Origin: Cloeon dipterum
Taxonomy: Eukaryota; Arthropoda; Insecta; Ephemeroptera; Baetidae
DNA: 64,000 bases
Assembly: GCF_949628265.1 (NCBI RefSeq)
Contig: NC_088788.1
Coordinates: 23,980,335-24,044,334, forward strand
Direction of reading: 5' to 3'
A program made the position numbers and the translations under genes. A model generated the notes under the pieces. It saw only the letters and a program-made list of their open reading frames with translations. It had not been told where the DNA came from and did no database searches. This document shows, in pieces, positions 42,201 through 56,329 of the stretch. Position 1 is the stretch's first letter. Each line of letters opens with the position of its first letter.

Positions 42201-45200
42201 CGTCATTAAAGGCGCACATTTCGCGCAGACTTCCCGCAGAGTAAGTCAGCTACCGCGGCTCATTAGCGAGTAAATATGGCGGGAGAAGCCGGCAGGATCG
42301 CCGCGATCAATGATCACCTGCCGGTCGGTCGGTGGAGGCGCGCGGCGAAACCGAAAGCCGAAAGCACGCCGCCGCGTTTCCATTGCACCTGAGCATGGCG
42401 CTAATTATCAGTTTGGGGAACCCCTCCAAACGCGGCTCGGCCAATCGGCGCCGCGCGTGATATTACAAAATATTTCTCATATTTATTTACGACTCTCACC
42501 TCGCTCGCGGCTGCCGCGTGGGTATCATTAATATACACCTATGAAAACGCTCGGCCTTCATTTTTACACTTTCCGACAATGGTGCTGAGACCAGCGCATA
42601 TATAATATCATAATGGGTTTCTAAGGTTTACGACTCTGCGGCGATTTGCATTTCAAATTTCGGACGGTTCAGTTTCATGTGTGAAGCCGATCTTTGTTTT
42701 CAGTGTTAGCGGAAGAAAAACGCAGAAGGGCAGTAAAATTGTGTTGAATTATTAATTATGATAAACATAAATTTGTTTTTATCGTCGGCTGCATCTGACG
42801 ACAAGTCTGCTTTGTTTATTTTGCCGGCGTGAGTAAGCGCTTTCAGTCAAGCTTATTCAACATGCAGGAGTTAATAAGATGTTAAGGCAGTTTATGGATT
42901 TTCTTCCGACCGGTAATTTATGCGGAGGGGAAATACAGAATTTAATATTAAATTTTATGCGCTATAAAAGATCTGTCAGTAACACATTCAATAAATTATT
43001 GATTTTAACGATTTCACAAGCGATTTCGCACTGAAGGTGGATTTTTATATGTAGCCAAAATACAGGAAAGATGAGCATTATACTCCCATAAATTAACTGT
43101 CTGAATCGACTACTTATTCTCATTTACCTGGCCTAGTCATATTTCTTAGAAAACTGTTTGTTAAGTACATTATTTATGGTTTTGATCTTCTTCCACTCAC
43201 CCTTTCCTCAAGTGCGTCATTCCCGCATGATGGAATTCCTGCATCTGATCAATTAAAAAGGGAACTGGAAAAAGCAGACTGAAGTGGATTAAATGAGTTA
43301 GGCGAGTTAGCTGCGTTAAAGTTGCAAAGCCGACGACCACGCACCTGATTTATCCGCCAAAGATGGAACGTGAGTGAAAGAAGTGAGGAATTTGATCGGA
43401 ATGCGTATGATGCTGGCCGCGCCAGCAGATACGGCACATCACGCTGAACAACAATAAGAGATCAGAGATCGGCAGACCTACTGCTGCCCGCGCTCAAACA
43501 TGCGGGTCCACCGGTATTAGATTCCAAACTGTGCCTCTTACTCCGTGAAAATGAAAGAGAAAAACCGAGGATTTTAATTAGTTTAATTCGTTTCTTCAAT
43601 GATTTGCTCGCGAATTTCCGCGAACGGTTTGAATAGGCACAAATAAAGAATGTATCGACAGTGAGAGTTTATGGTCATTTTAAAACTAAGCTATTACTTT
43701 TAAATTTAAAACCTTTAAAACTAAATATAAAATAACAGTTCGCTATTAGCAATCAAGACCTCAAAAAGTTTCAGTGAGAAAAATTAAATAATCGAATTGC
43801 ATTTGGTTGAGATTGACAATAAGCAACCTCTACACCTATATTTTCTCAGGTTGTAAAATTTTTCTGAAATTTGCTCATTGAATTTGTCCAATTTCTGTCA
43901 GTAGCACAAAAGGATATTTCATTTAATCCCTTTTCCACAGCTAATTCATAGCCTATTGTAAACCAAGTTTGGGCTGCTCTTCTTCTGATGACCGGTTTTC
44001 GAGTCACTCATACATATTAAACCCGGGACCTTTTTGCCTTCTTTGTTCAACATTCGGATGGCTCTTCTTTTGCCTCTCTGGATAACTGGTATTTTAGCGA
44101 AAAGGCGTCGGTATATGGAGGTTGAAGAACCTCGTGGCGCGCGTGCGAAATCATCTCTCGAAGCAGCTGGCTTATTTATTTGTTTGCGCTTACGCCGTAA
44201 TACGGGATGACAGCATTTATTTACCGTCTTTTGGTCGCGGTCCAGAGCAATTATCTCGTTAGCCACACTGATGGGCCACACTTATTTCAAATTTGGCGTG
44301 CGTTCAATGTGTACGAATCGCACCAGATGTGCTCCGTTTGAGTCGACTAATTGAGAATAAGCGAATTTTAATGAGAGCAAAGATGAGATCTGTGCGGGGA
44401 AGTTATCTTGTTGATTAATTTTTCGCAATCAATAAAATTAAATTCGGTTATTGTCCATGTGGAATTTGCAGTTCATCCCTCGATGCCTGCATAATGACGT
44501 TAAATTTAAAAAATTGTTTTATTTGAAGCCTGAATCTTATTAACTTATTTTATTTCTAATTTAAATTAAATACACATGGCAATGTTCGTCAAGTTTTGCC
44601 ATCGTTTATATAATGTCGATAAAAGCATGTTGGTATATTACATAATTCAATAGATTTGCAGCTGAGTTGAGTCTTTTCAACTTTCAAATAAATTGAATAT
44701 GAACTCTTTAAAACTAACAGGTGCAAATGCCAGATAAAGATAAAAGTGTTCGTCAAAAAAACGATTTTCTAGGCCTTTTTGCTTATAGCTCCAGTTTCAT
44801 TACGGTCACTTACATTGCGGATAAAAAATGAACTCGAACTATCGGGAGGTCATCAGACAGGTGTTCAGACAGCGATATTCGCGAAAACGGGAAAATATGC
44901 GATGCCGAGCGAGTACCTGAGATATCCATCCTCTTCTCACTCGAGTGGGAAATACGATCGGCGGCATTCTCGAGCCGGCGAGCATTTCGCTGCTTTCAGA
45001 GGTAATCAATTTATTTAAGCAATGGTCGGTCGCTCTGGTGCTGGAAAGAGGAGCACTCGCCCCCTATTATCTCTCAATGCGTATCTAGCCGCGTTGATGA
45101 TGTGCAATAAAGATAGGGGATTCGCTTTACATAATGATTCGGTTGGAGACAATTAGTCAGGAATTCGAGAGATGTGTCTTGGAAGTGAGGTTCGCAGCCT

Positions 45201-48200
45201 AAAGCAGCCACATCCGCATAGCGAGCGAACGCGTTATACATTAGAGGCACGACTCGGCGGCGGCGTTATTTCTCATTCGGCCCGCAATCCTCTCGTAAAT
45301 AAATCGGTAATAGAATAAGAAGAGCCGGCTTATCGCAAATTATTTCGCCTTATTTATTTATTTGCAGCGCGTTTATTGCTAATAACAAGGAATAAAGTGC
45401 GCTTGCCTCTTGGAAATAAATAAAGACTGCTGCTTGTGCTTTTGCAGAAAACTGGTTGCCGCGCTCTTTTTATGTTCCACATGGAGTTTTATTCTGACTG
45501 ATTTTATCGCGAGGCAGTTTTGTTTAATTAGTGCCCCGATAAAATACATAAATTATGGCTGTTTTGATGCGATTTTTGTTCAGTTTGTTTTCAACTCTCG
45601 CATTAGTTATATATGGCGAAATGACTCGTTTGTGAGGCAGTAAACCTTACAAAAATCGTGTATAGCGGCTGCTAATTTAATTTTTAATCTGACTCAATAG
45701 ACCCTGAGTTTTGATACAAATCTCGGGTTTATGGTCTCTGGGCAAACAAACACTTAGAAGCTAATTAATGGCCCATCATGTGCTGGAGCCCCGAATGTGG
45801 CGAAGCTGTATGGGTTTTTCTGTTCTAAATTGGTCTCAATTGGCATCGGTAAGGTCAGTTAAAGTGGCTGAAATTAAATTCAAGTGGTAATTGTAGAGTT
45901 CAATCTCAAAGTCGATCCTTAATATTTGTGTAATTTTATAGGTATTTATATTTGTGGTCTTAAATTAGTGCTGAAATCTAAATGTTCATTGGGTTAAAAA
46001 ATATTTTTTAGTTCAACCGAATTTAAACGCGAAAAAGTAAAGCCCACGTTCTACGAGCATTTATCCGGACCAGAATGATTAATGCCGGTAGACTTAACGC
46101 GCAATTTAGCGTATACATTAGATTAATCTCACCGTACCTTTCGACTCCCTCGGCGAAAATTAATTGCATAAATAGCGGCGCACTGTTTTTTGTACTGACC
46201 ATTTGAACAAGCGTTTGTCCTTGGTGCCCACAGTTTGGAATGCAGCCGAGGACGTCCCTCGAGCAATCGCAGAGTCCACTGGGACACTCGGACGTGTACA
46301 TCAGCCCTGGCGGCAGTGCGGGTGGAGGCGGGGGCGGTTCAGTCAGCTCGGTGGGAAGCCCCTCAAGCCCAATTTCATTACATGCACCTCCAAGCACAAG
46401 GTAAGAAATAAAATCAAACTGATGATCAAAGTGAGGTGCAATGGATGCAGTCAAGTCTTTTAAATTTCTAAATTTTTACAAATTAAAAGTTATTTATGGT
46501 GAAGTGAGCAAAATTTATACTAAACTCGTAATGGGAACACCTCAGTTTTGAATTCACTGCTTCAATGTGATTAACGATCGGTGAAGTGAAATTTAATTTC
46601 TTCCTAACATTTTAAATAATATCAATTTTTTAATCTTGATAATATGCAAAGAGTGATATTTTAAATATGGCTAAGAATGGTCGAAAAGAAATTGCAATTT
46701 AAATTATATTCTTGACATAAGTTCAACTCGCCATATTAATTTGTCGTTTTAAATTAAAGAAATTACAAAATATCAGAAGAAATTTTATAGAAAACATTTT
46801 CTGTGCAGCAAGGAGTCTACAAGCAAGACTGTGGTAGCCGATGACGGTGGCGCCGACGATGAGACTGAACCTGGAAACGACGACGACGAGCGTGCCGGCG
46901 CCGCTCAGTACGTGTCGGCAAACTGTGTCGTCTTCACGCACTACTCCGGCGACGCAGCCGCCGTCGTCGACGAGCACTTCAGCAGAGCCCTTAGCCAGAC
47001 TTCGTCGGCCGTGGCGCCGACCTCCGCGTCGTCGGCAGGATCGGCGTCCAGTTCTGCGGCCGGTGGCTTTGGAGGCAATGAGCCTGGCAGCTCAGGGAAA
47101 GCTTCAGGGGCCAGTAAAGGTAAAGACCACAATTTTTTCATAGCAATTTTCTAAATGACCGTGCAATCTACAGCTGCAATATTAGAAGAGTTGGCTCTCA
47201 AGCTACATAATTTTTTTAATATTCGAAATGAGGTGATATTTTTCCCTACCTCTCCTTGAACTCTAAAGAGTTTGAACAAAGAGCGCAGCGATTCAGTTTA
47301 ATTTGTACGTCAGTGGAATATAAAATAAGACAATGCTAATCGTATAATTTTAAGTCTGGAAACAGAACGAATTCAAAGCAATGCCTGGGATAAATTTTAC
47401 AAGGTTCAGACGCTGGAAATGAAACGAGAAGTTTCCCTAACGATAATCGTAAAGCCTTGCATTCAAACATGTGATTTAAGTTGAACGAACACAATATTTC
47501 AAGCAAAACACCTGGAAACAAGAATACATATTAACATTAACGGCTGTATTCTGACCACGTAGCGGCCAAGAAAGTGCAACAAACAGTGCGCGCACGCCAC
47601 GAATGCATTGCAGTGTATGCTCTATTTCAAATGCATTAATTATTCGCTGAGCGCACTCGATCGATCTATCATTTTCGACTGAGACGCTGTGTTTCAAATA
47701 CTACGTGTCTAGTGTGCTGAGCAACGGTGTTTAGTATTTTTTCACGTCTCGACCTTCTTGACAACAACAATTAAAGTCACTCATTCAGTTGAAATTACTC
47801 ATTACCCGGCGCCACAAGTGTTTTTCATAAATTAATTCGATCTTTTTATACTGCGTTTCTCATCAAGGCAAGCGATTGTACGGCGCACACACAGTGAAAG
47901 AATCTGTAATTGCCAGTATAAATAATAACATGACCGATTATTGATTTATTCATTCTTGCCGATTGGTAGGCGCATTTTGCAAGTCGGTGCACGCCACGTA
48001 GTAACAGCGGGTAATTATTATAAATAGTAGTCACATGCCGATCCGTTTGCTTTACTCTTTAATGGGAAGGTGTGGTGGCGGCCAGCGAGAGTCAGCCGCA
48101 GCCGCGTTGATGAATCAAAGACAGGTGCGCAATGACAAATGACACGTGTTCGCGGCAATTATATTTATTTATTTATCTGCGCGACTGCTCTGCATTCCTT

Positions 48201-51200
48201 TAGTGAAAAAGTAATACAAGTGCTGCTAGATGGAATTCGTTATGGGAGTGTTTGTTTATTCATACTGCGAGAGGAGACAGTTTTTTTGAGTGTGCTAATG
48301 AGTTTTTCTAATGAGAAAACCGATATTGATTGAATCCGGCATTCCTAGAGTCGATGTATCAACCACTTTTTTGCAAAAACTGACTTCCATGAACTTTTTC
48401 TCACGGGCAACAATGCAAGAGAATATAATATTGTATCTATTTTGCGCTGGTTGAAGAAAACTCTTCTCATAAACTGCCCTTCATAGAATTGTAACAGGAC
48501 TATTTTTCCTTGTTAAAATATTTATCTAAAGATAGATAGAATCATGTTGTGTTGTGCTTCAGATTTAGTTTTTGATGTGATTCAATGAAAAAAATACAAT
48601 ACTTCTTTTTATATTTTTGCGACTTTGAACTTGTAAAATAATATTGATCAATTACAACTAGGGCTATGCAATTTGGACATTTGGAGGGCACGTGGGCAGT
48701 CGTCTAATTTTTTCCGAACAAGTTGATTTTGAATTTTTAAAGTTGATTTTGTTTGACCTTTTCGCTGTTTTAGACACAGTTACATGTGGTTTACAATAAT
48801 GCAAATATAATGATTTTGAAGGAAGTACCGTTTGCTACGTTTTTATTGCTAGATGCAAATGAAGACGCACTCTAGACTGTCAATTGAAAAGCTGCATTGA
48901 AATCCATCGTGCTTCAAAAATTCCTATAGATAGAAAAGGAATTTGCTTTCTTTAAAAATTGCAAATATTAAATACACAATGATGTTCACCCTATAATTTA
49001 TTGTTTCGGATTCTGACTGTTGGTCCAAATAAGGCAAGAAGTTTATCTCTCCAGAAGTGGGTTTCATAGAAGCAAATTGGTTTATCTCGCTTATAAAACC
49101 AACCCCTGATAAAAATATTCATAATTTAAAAAAAGTTAAAAGAGCTCTTTCAAACTTATTTAAGCCAATGACGGGAGAAATTTTTTGAAATTAGTGTCTT
49201 GATTATTTTCTTACGATTAGAAACAAGGAATAAAATTTTCAGAACTGGCTATTTGCACCCCTAAAACAGATACCAGATACTTAAGGCATAATTTTTCTAC
49301 CTCATGGGAACCATTAAGTTAACCACTTTTAATTATTGCTTTGTATGATCTATTTTCGACTTTTTTCTTTTATTGTTCAGACTGGTTTCGGTCGCTTTTG
49401 ACGTTTGTATACGATCTCAAGTATGGCTAACAGAGTAATTAAAAATTAAATACCTTGAAATGGCGTGATCTCTGCTCATTAGATGTGCCTTAGAAAATAA
49501 GAACCTTCAGAAAAAATTATCGTCTAAATTTAACAGCTCTAATTATGAATTTACTCTCCGCGTGCATTAATAAATTAGCTTGGTAAAATGTTCCCGCAAT
49601 AATTAGTTAATGCACATTAAGTAATTACGTGATAATTGCAAAACGCAAATGATGTAAATGACACGTCCTCATCGTTCACATAAACAGTTCATTCTCACCG
49701 TTTTCTAATTGCTCAGAGGAAGCACTGTATTTTTTGCTCGTTCTCAGCTCAAAGCTATCGGTTGACAAGTTTAATCAGCGTCGCACTGATTTGCCGGCTC
49801 GAATTCACGCAGGCGGGCACTTGAATTGCCGTATAATCTATTTTGGCTGGCTAATAAAAGCGCGGTGAAAAAAGAAGGCATCATGCCGAAGTCACTCACA
49901 CGGCCAAGTCATTATTCTGAGCTAATTTTACGTGAGATGAAAGTGTCTTTAGGTGGGCTCATCAAAGACCATAGACCCAGGGTTAATCCCTCTCGAACAA
50001 AGTCACCAAGCGTCGTCATCATCATCGAGGGGCCAACACAAACATGAGATTTTATTTTTAAAAAGAAGAAAAATCTGCGTAGTAGCAGCTTTGAAGAATC
50101 TTTAATTGTTCGCTCAAGGGTATCTGACATTTGATGTCGATGGCAGTTGTCAGATAAACGCATAAGTAAATGACTTGTTAATCACTGTAAATTACAAGGG
50201 ATCGCAACGAAGTGGTTAAAAACAACCGTTTTAGAGAAGTAACATTTAATGACTTCCAGTTATGCAAAGCAATTTAAAAGTATCAACTTAGAAAAATTTA
50301 AGCTTTCAAAATTAGGGAATAATGCATATACTGAATCAGGTCTGCTTCTCTTTATTAAATAAAAATATCATTGATTTTATTGCAGTTTAATATTTGGAAA
50401 TTGGAAAATATATAAAAGTGCCTGCCCCCATACCCCAACAAACTAACTCAATTACATCAATACTGAGTTGACGTTTTTTAGTTTATAATGAGGTTGTCAA
50501 AATTGGTTCAAAAATTATGATGAATTTTCTGCTCATTTTGCTCTGTTCTGAAATTTGGTATACAAATATTTGTTGGTAGTATCATCGTTATTGAACCACA
50601 CGGACACTACTCTGAACCACAAAAAGCTGCATTGGAAGTTAGACACGCTTTCACCTCCCTCCTTTTTCTCTCAGCTTACGCGTTAATTGCCGAATTTGCG
50701 GGGGGTATTACCGAGTGAGTGCAATAAAAATAAATTCTGCTTGTCTCTTCCGTCCGCCACTAGATGTTCTTCTAAAAGAGCGTCGCCGTCTCTCTTTCTT
50801 CTCTCACCCCAATAACACGTGCTTTACACCAACAAAGTGAATTTGTGAAATGCAAACAACCTAATCTCGGCACGGCGCGCATATTAATTAATTATTCCTG
50901 ATGCTTTTCGCTTTTACTTGGCGAGGCCCGAAAAGTCACGCTTTGTGAAAATTATTGGCTTGTTTACCTGGTGGGCGCTGTTTTCGGGGACATTAACGCT
51001 CCTCACTCCTAATCTCGTCGACCGCAGATTTTTAAATTAGGACGAATTAAACACAACTCTCGGCTCAGAACCACGTGTGCGTTGCTATTCACGACCGTGA
51101 CTTTGATTTGAACAGAGCTAATGAAAGTAACGATTGGTAATACAGAAGTGGTCAAAAAGCCTTTATTTTGTTGAGATGATTTATATTTTGTATCGTACAA

Positions 51201-54200
51201 AAATAAAAATAAATTGTCAATTTCTCTAATATTTTTGTGTACCGAAATAACTACAGATTTGCACGTTGATAAAAGTAATGTTCTTTATTGTCATAAATTC
51301 ATGATTGTTTAGTTTATTTTTTATGAAATGGTGGGCAGTGCACTCAAAAGCGCATTCATTCATTTAAATTCTTGCTTAACAAATATGTAATGCAAAATAA
51401 TCTTAATAATTACTTAGAGAAAGGAGGCTTTATTTACTTTAATATTTTTATTCACCTTATTATCCAAAATAATCTCATTGGCATGCCGACTGGCATTTAT
51501 CAAGAGAGTCAATTAAAGTTTCTCCGCGAAAGGGCCAATTTAAAATTACACAAACAGACTGGTTGCGGCAGAAACCTCATTGTTTGGCGGCTAGGCGTAC
51601 GAGCACAAATTGTGGGAGTTTAGCAAACCATAAATTGCACACCGAAACGGCGAACTCGCCAACTAACCCTGTCACAGGTAACAAGTAAATATGATGCCAG
51701 CGCGCGATAAGAACAATAATACAACATAAATAAATTCGCGTGAGCCGTGTGCTGCGCGCAGTTGGCCGAAATAATTTATATTCAGCTGTGTGTGTGTGTG
51801 TGTGTATGGGAGAACAAACAAATGCACCGTGCCACCCGAAGAATAATAGAAAATAAACGGATAATACACACTAACTCGTCTGCTCTCTCTCGCGCTCTCG
51901 TGCGCTCAAATAGCCGCGCGAGCCGCTATTATTTATTCAAATGACTTTTTTAAACGCTTCATTACGTGCACAGCGGCACAGACTTTTGGACGCAAACAAT
52001 GCCCCCGATATTTCTGTTCTCTTCTGTTCGCCGTGTAGCAATTATTATGGTCCCACGGCACGCAATGCGGATCCCCGCAAGAATAGCTAGCCGATGACGG
52101 CTGGCTGGTTGGCTCACGGCGAGAATTTTCGGAATTTGTGTGCGCAAATTAATTAGAAAGATTTCTGGGAATCAGTCGCATGTTCCTGCCGATTATTGCA
52201 ATATTACATGTCCAACGCGAGCCCACCGCTATTTTAATCATTACGCTAATGAATGATAATACTCAGCACGTGTAAGCTAATTGACTATCTATGTTTGAGC
52301 CTACGTATCAGGATGCAGAAGAAGATTATGGCGATTGACTACTGTGTTAACATCACAATTGTTTGCAATATTACATTTAAAAGTAGTTATGAAGCCAAAT
52401 CAGGAGCATCACGAGATTTTAAATGTAAAAATAAATTTTTTAATCTTGAGTTCAAGCTAAATTATTCCGATTTAGAGTGGTTTTCAAAAAATGGTGTTCA
52501 AACAAATTGAGAAAATTCCTTAATTTGCTTAATTTGAAGTGGAAATTTTCTACTTGATTGCGCGGTCGAAAGTGATTTAAAACTGTGCAAGAAGGTTTGG
52601 CATTAGTCGAAACCATTGCTACATTTGTTTCTGTTATTGATCCCCTACACAATTTTTAAATTTTGATTTTCTGACAGTAGAAGCAAATAAAAAATTTATA
52701 CATCCAACTGATGAATTTCGTCGATTAGTTTTGACTTAATTTTAAATAAATTTGATTTTAAATTAACTCAATTTAGGAATGGCTCTTTTTCTGTGGGTGG
52801 CGACAAAGTAAAAAATTTGAAGAGAAAATGGATTTTCAATTCCTCTCGCGTAGTTCGGCAGCTGTTTTAGCCCCTTCTGTCCTTATCAGCAGCACTTAAC
52901 CCGAAGAACAATATTCAAGGAAATTTTTCGATAGAACGATAGAAATCACTCTGAAGTTCGAGCTCAATCAATACTGAAAACTCCTCTCACAAAATTCACC
53001 TCCAAAATCCAAAAACTCCATTGAAGTTATTTCAAAAAGCACAATTCTTGCTTCTTACAGTAATTTTTTATACATAAAGTAAATTCTGAATGGAAAATTT
53101 TTCGTGTACCTGAATGAAAGCTGTTAGTGCTGCTTAATCAATGAAGATGTGTTGCACACCACCATTGATTGACTTCACCAAATTGAGAAACTATGTCCCA
53201 AACTAAACTAAAAATCAATTAAAATCCGTACCAAGTGTGATTTTATTTTGTTTACTTCATTTTTAATATTTGTTCCCAACATTAGTAAATCACAAAGAAA
53301 TATGTTGAACTCCATTCTATTTTATTTGCAAACTTTGCCTTAGATTCTTTTTTGATAAGTATCAAAATGTTTCCAAAAGTACACCCTTTCAACATTTTTT
53401 TTTTTTTAAATTAAAAATTGAAGCATCCACTAAACGAGAAGTTTGTTTTTGCTAGATTCGCTAATTTTTAACTCTCTGTGTGGACTCTCTCGTGTACCTT
53501 TTAAACGCAATCAAGTGAACCTGCAAAATGCAGAGTCACGCTCAAAATCAGAGTGGCATTCCAAGTGAAGGCAATATTGGCAAGAAAAGGGACTGCTGCG
53601 GTGCGCGTGTGTGTGTGTGTGTGTGCGCGCGAATAAAGAGCGACCGCCGAACACAAAAAGCTGTCTTAGACGTTATTTCCGCTGTCCTTGGTTCCTCGCA
53701 AATTCTGCTTCATCTTGCGAGTTTCGCCGGCTGGGTGGGTAATGACAGGGTTAAAAAGTTGCGTGGCGGCGCGGTTTCGCTGCCGTTCGCGCTGCCGGCC
53801 CGTCTGCGGACGAAAAAATGCCTCAGGAATGCCAGCGGGTGCCAGGGATGTAGGAAAGTCACCACAGAAATTCACTCGCCTTGTAGCGGCAGATAATTTA
53901 TCTTTGGTCTGATCACTATCGGTTCTCTAGCTCGCGTCCACGTTCACTCACGGAACAGCTGTTGACGCATCACGCGGTATTAAAATTAACAGCAGCCAGC
54001 CTTCTCCGCACGTCGAATCCGATCAATGATTATTATTCATTGCGTTCTCAACTGATTGGCATGTCAAAATATCGTACATCAACAGCAAGGTGGTAATTGA
54101 TTTGAGTCTCACAACCAGCAAACTGGACCAGTTTGACCAGCTAAATTTTGTAACTTTTTATACTCGCTTAAAAACTGTATTTCTTGTTAGCAAATACCAA

Positions 54201-56329
54201 AATAAATAAAATGGAAGGGCCCTCACAAATAAGTTCAATTTTTTGTTCAATTCTATCGAGACGTGGGTATACTGTATATATTGAAATTTTCAGTATTAAA
54301 GTACGTTGACTGTCAATTTTTCCTTCTAAAGAACACATCAAATTTGAATCTGTGAAAACGTCTCAATAATAAACTCGCTGCAGACACAATTGAATAGTTT
54401 TGGTATTTTGAAACGGAGACGATTGAATCCTCTCCGAAGTCGTGGTGGCTAGATGGAAATTTATTAAACGACTCACCCCAGCGGGGGACCGAATCTCTGA
54501 TCATCGTTCTCCTACCTGGCGGCACGACCTTAAAAGCGCGCGGGTTGCAGCACTCGAACAAAGATGACGACTGAGATAAGACAAGAGAAAAATTCGGTGC
54601 TGACGGAAAGGATGTCGTGGGAACAGCCACGTCGAGAAAGAAAATCAAAAGGGGCGCACTGACCCTGTCGTCTCCTTTCTTTACATTTTCTCATCGACCA
54701 CGACAGCGGTAATAAAATTAAAATTCAGGCAGCTCGTGTGTGTGGTCCTAATTAAAGCATGGTCACACACACTCTCGCTCTTTCCATTTTATATATTTCC
54801 ACTGCCATTCACTTTAATGCCTCATCGTTGATAATTTTTTATTTACTGCCATCAACAACACCAGCCACACTCGCTAGATTGTTTGTACGTTAAGTGGCTC
54901 TTCAGAGAATCGTTTTACCGAGGTCGTAATATTCACTCCTGCGCGTTGATTTGCCTCTAAATCACCCTCGTCAGAAATATTTTGACTCACTACAAAATTG
55001 TTTTGAAAGAGGCAGCTGCTGAAAAGAAATTTGATGACGAGCCATTATTTTAATTGTCACTTGCCATATCAAAAGATGCTATATCCCCATGTCAGCTTTG
55101 TTTTCTGTTCCGTTCCTTAAACATTTGGATGCGTAAATCTATGAAACAATGGAAGAAATTAATTTTTGTTTTTCAAATCAGGGTTTGCCAATTTTGCAAT
55201 ACGCAAAAATTCACCACTGTTTTTTCAGCAAAAAAAAAACGCAAAAACCAACAATATTGGGTTTTTACGTATTATTTTCCATAGTTTTTCAACACTTGAT
55301 CATCAAAAAGCCATATTTTGCGCCAAGCAATACAGGAAGTGTGAAAAATTATTTTGGACGGAATCCATAATTGTTTTGCGATGCAGTAGGTTTTCCGGAA
55401 AAAATGTGATTTTTCCGAACCCTTTAGGAATGGAGTTTACAATTTTAATCAACCATCTTAGGAGAGTCAACAATTCTAAATCTTTAGGGGAAATTTTATA
55501 AAGTTGCTTCTCCATATTTTTCACTTCACGGCAGAGAAAATTTAAAGCGAAGATCATTTAAAACAAAGTAGCGTCAGGTAATTTTATGAAAACTAATTCA
55601 CCTCCCAGATAAAGACAAATAAGTGCATTTTTAAAATTATCTTTGAAAATATAAATTAGTCGAATATTCTCTGTCGTTTGGCATTGTATTAAACCGTCGT
55701 CGAATTTGTTGCAGACACGAGTTCTCCGATGTCAGCGCGCAATTTCCCGCCGTCCTTCTGGAACAGCGACTACCAACAGCAGCAGCAACAGCACCAGATG
55801 GCGGCGGCAGCCTCGTCGCACCACTCGCACCACCACCACCACCACCACGCGGCGGCCGCCGAGCTCTACTCGACGGCAGCGGCGGCGGCGCTGGCCTCAG
55901 CGGCGGCCGCCTCCTCGTCTGACCCGTACCACCCGCACCACCACCACCACGTACACCACCCCCAGGCGGGGGCGGCCCCTGACCCCTGGCACTACCACCA
56001 GCCGGCGTACCGGGCCGCTGTACACGACTTCACCGCCTACAACAATATGGCCAGCAGGTTCAGCTCGGGCCAGTACGGCCCCCTACTGCTCGCCCCCTCG
56101 GCCTCGTCACATCCGCCCCCGGCAGCGGTGCCGTCGTCGTCCAGTGCGGCAAGGAACCACTCGGCAAGACATCAGTACCTGAGCTCGGCGGCCGGAAAGT
56201 CGGCCGGCGAGTGGTCGTCGCGCCTCCACGAGCTCGAGAGTGCCACCCCCGGCGGTGCTCACCCCCTCGTCGACGCCTCCTCGCACGCGGCTTCCAGCTA
56301 CGTCACGCATCCGTACTCTAGTATGGCAG
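36270..56329 (+). CDS. vg: Vestigial (Tondu-domain cofactor of Scalloped/TEAD), last exon missing
   Basis: Nuclear cofactor that binds Scalloped/TEAD through its Tondu domain and specifies wing and flight-muscle identity in insects. Coding exons found are 36270-36386, 46234-46400, 46809-47119 and 55715-56329 (403 codons plus 1 nt). The N-terminus EVMYQAYYPYLYQRP matches Drosophila Vg (EVMYGAYYPYLYGR). An acidic stretch leads into the Tondu domain, residues 128-156: QYVSANCVVFTHYSGDAAAV then VDEHFSRAL. Exon 4 opens with SSPMSARNFPPSFWNSDY, again as in Drosophila Vg, then runs of Gln, His and Ala, and ends SSYVTHPYSSMAG at a GTAAAT donor in phase 1. A terminal exon (Drosophila continues after TMAG) is expected; none was recognised up to 64000. 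Introns 1 and 3 are 9.8 and 8.6 kb, large for this window. Confidence 0.93.
37826..37845. repeat. (AC)n dinucleotide repeat
   Basis: Alternating AC in vg intron 1, preceded by ACGTAT. Confidence 0.85.
38793..38828. repeat. (GT)n dinucleotide repeat, interrupted once
   Basis: GT tract interrupted by one CA, in vg intron 1. Confidence 0.85.
51787..51806. repeat. (GT)n dinucleotide repeat
   Basis: Uninterrupted GT tract in vg intron 3. Confidence 0.85.
53604..53630. repeat. (GT)n repeat flanked by GC alternation
   Basis: GCGC, then GT repeat, then GCGCGCG, in vg intron 3; similar in make-up to the tract at 26956. Confidence 0.85.

Larger units (their letters stand above)
36387..46233 (+). other. 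vestigial intron 1
   Basis: 9.8 kb without supported exons. It carries three GGAATGC words at 37729-37800, AC and GT microsatellites (37826-37845, 38793-38828), and GC-rich patches at about 42190-42540 and 45180-45400 amid AT-rich DNA. In flies vg introns house wing enhancers, so regulatory content is likely but unproven. Confidence 0.6.
47120..55714 (+). other. vestigial intron 3
   Basis: 8.6 kb between the Tondu exon and the FPPSFW exon. No coding exon is supported. It holds a TTCTCACG (Su(H)-type) word at 48398, a homeodomain-site-rich patch at 49539-49639, GT repeats at 51787-51806 and 53604-53630, and a T12 run near 53400. Open frames around 55054-55501 overlap each other in three frames and look random. 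Confidence 0.55.

Noticed and set aside
46723-46977. Minus-strand frame opposite the vg Tondu exon
   Set aside because: Shadow of a GC-rich conserved exon on the other strand.
55054-55501. Three overlapping plus-strand frames before vg exon 4
   Set aside because: Different frames over the same AT-rich intron DNA, with Lys/Asn/Phe-rich peptides and no splice logic.
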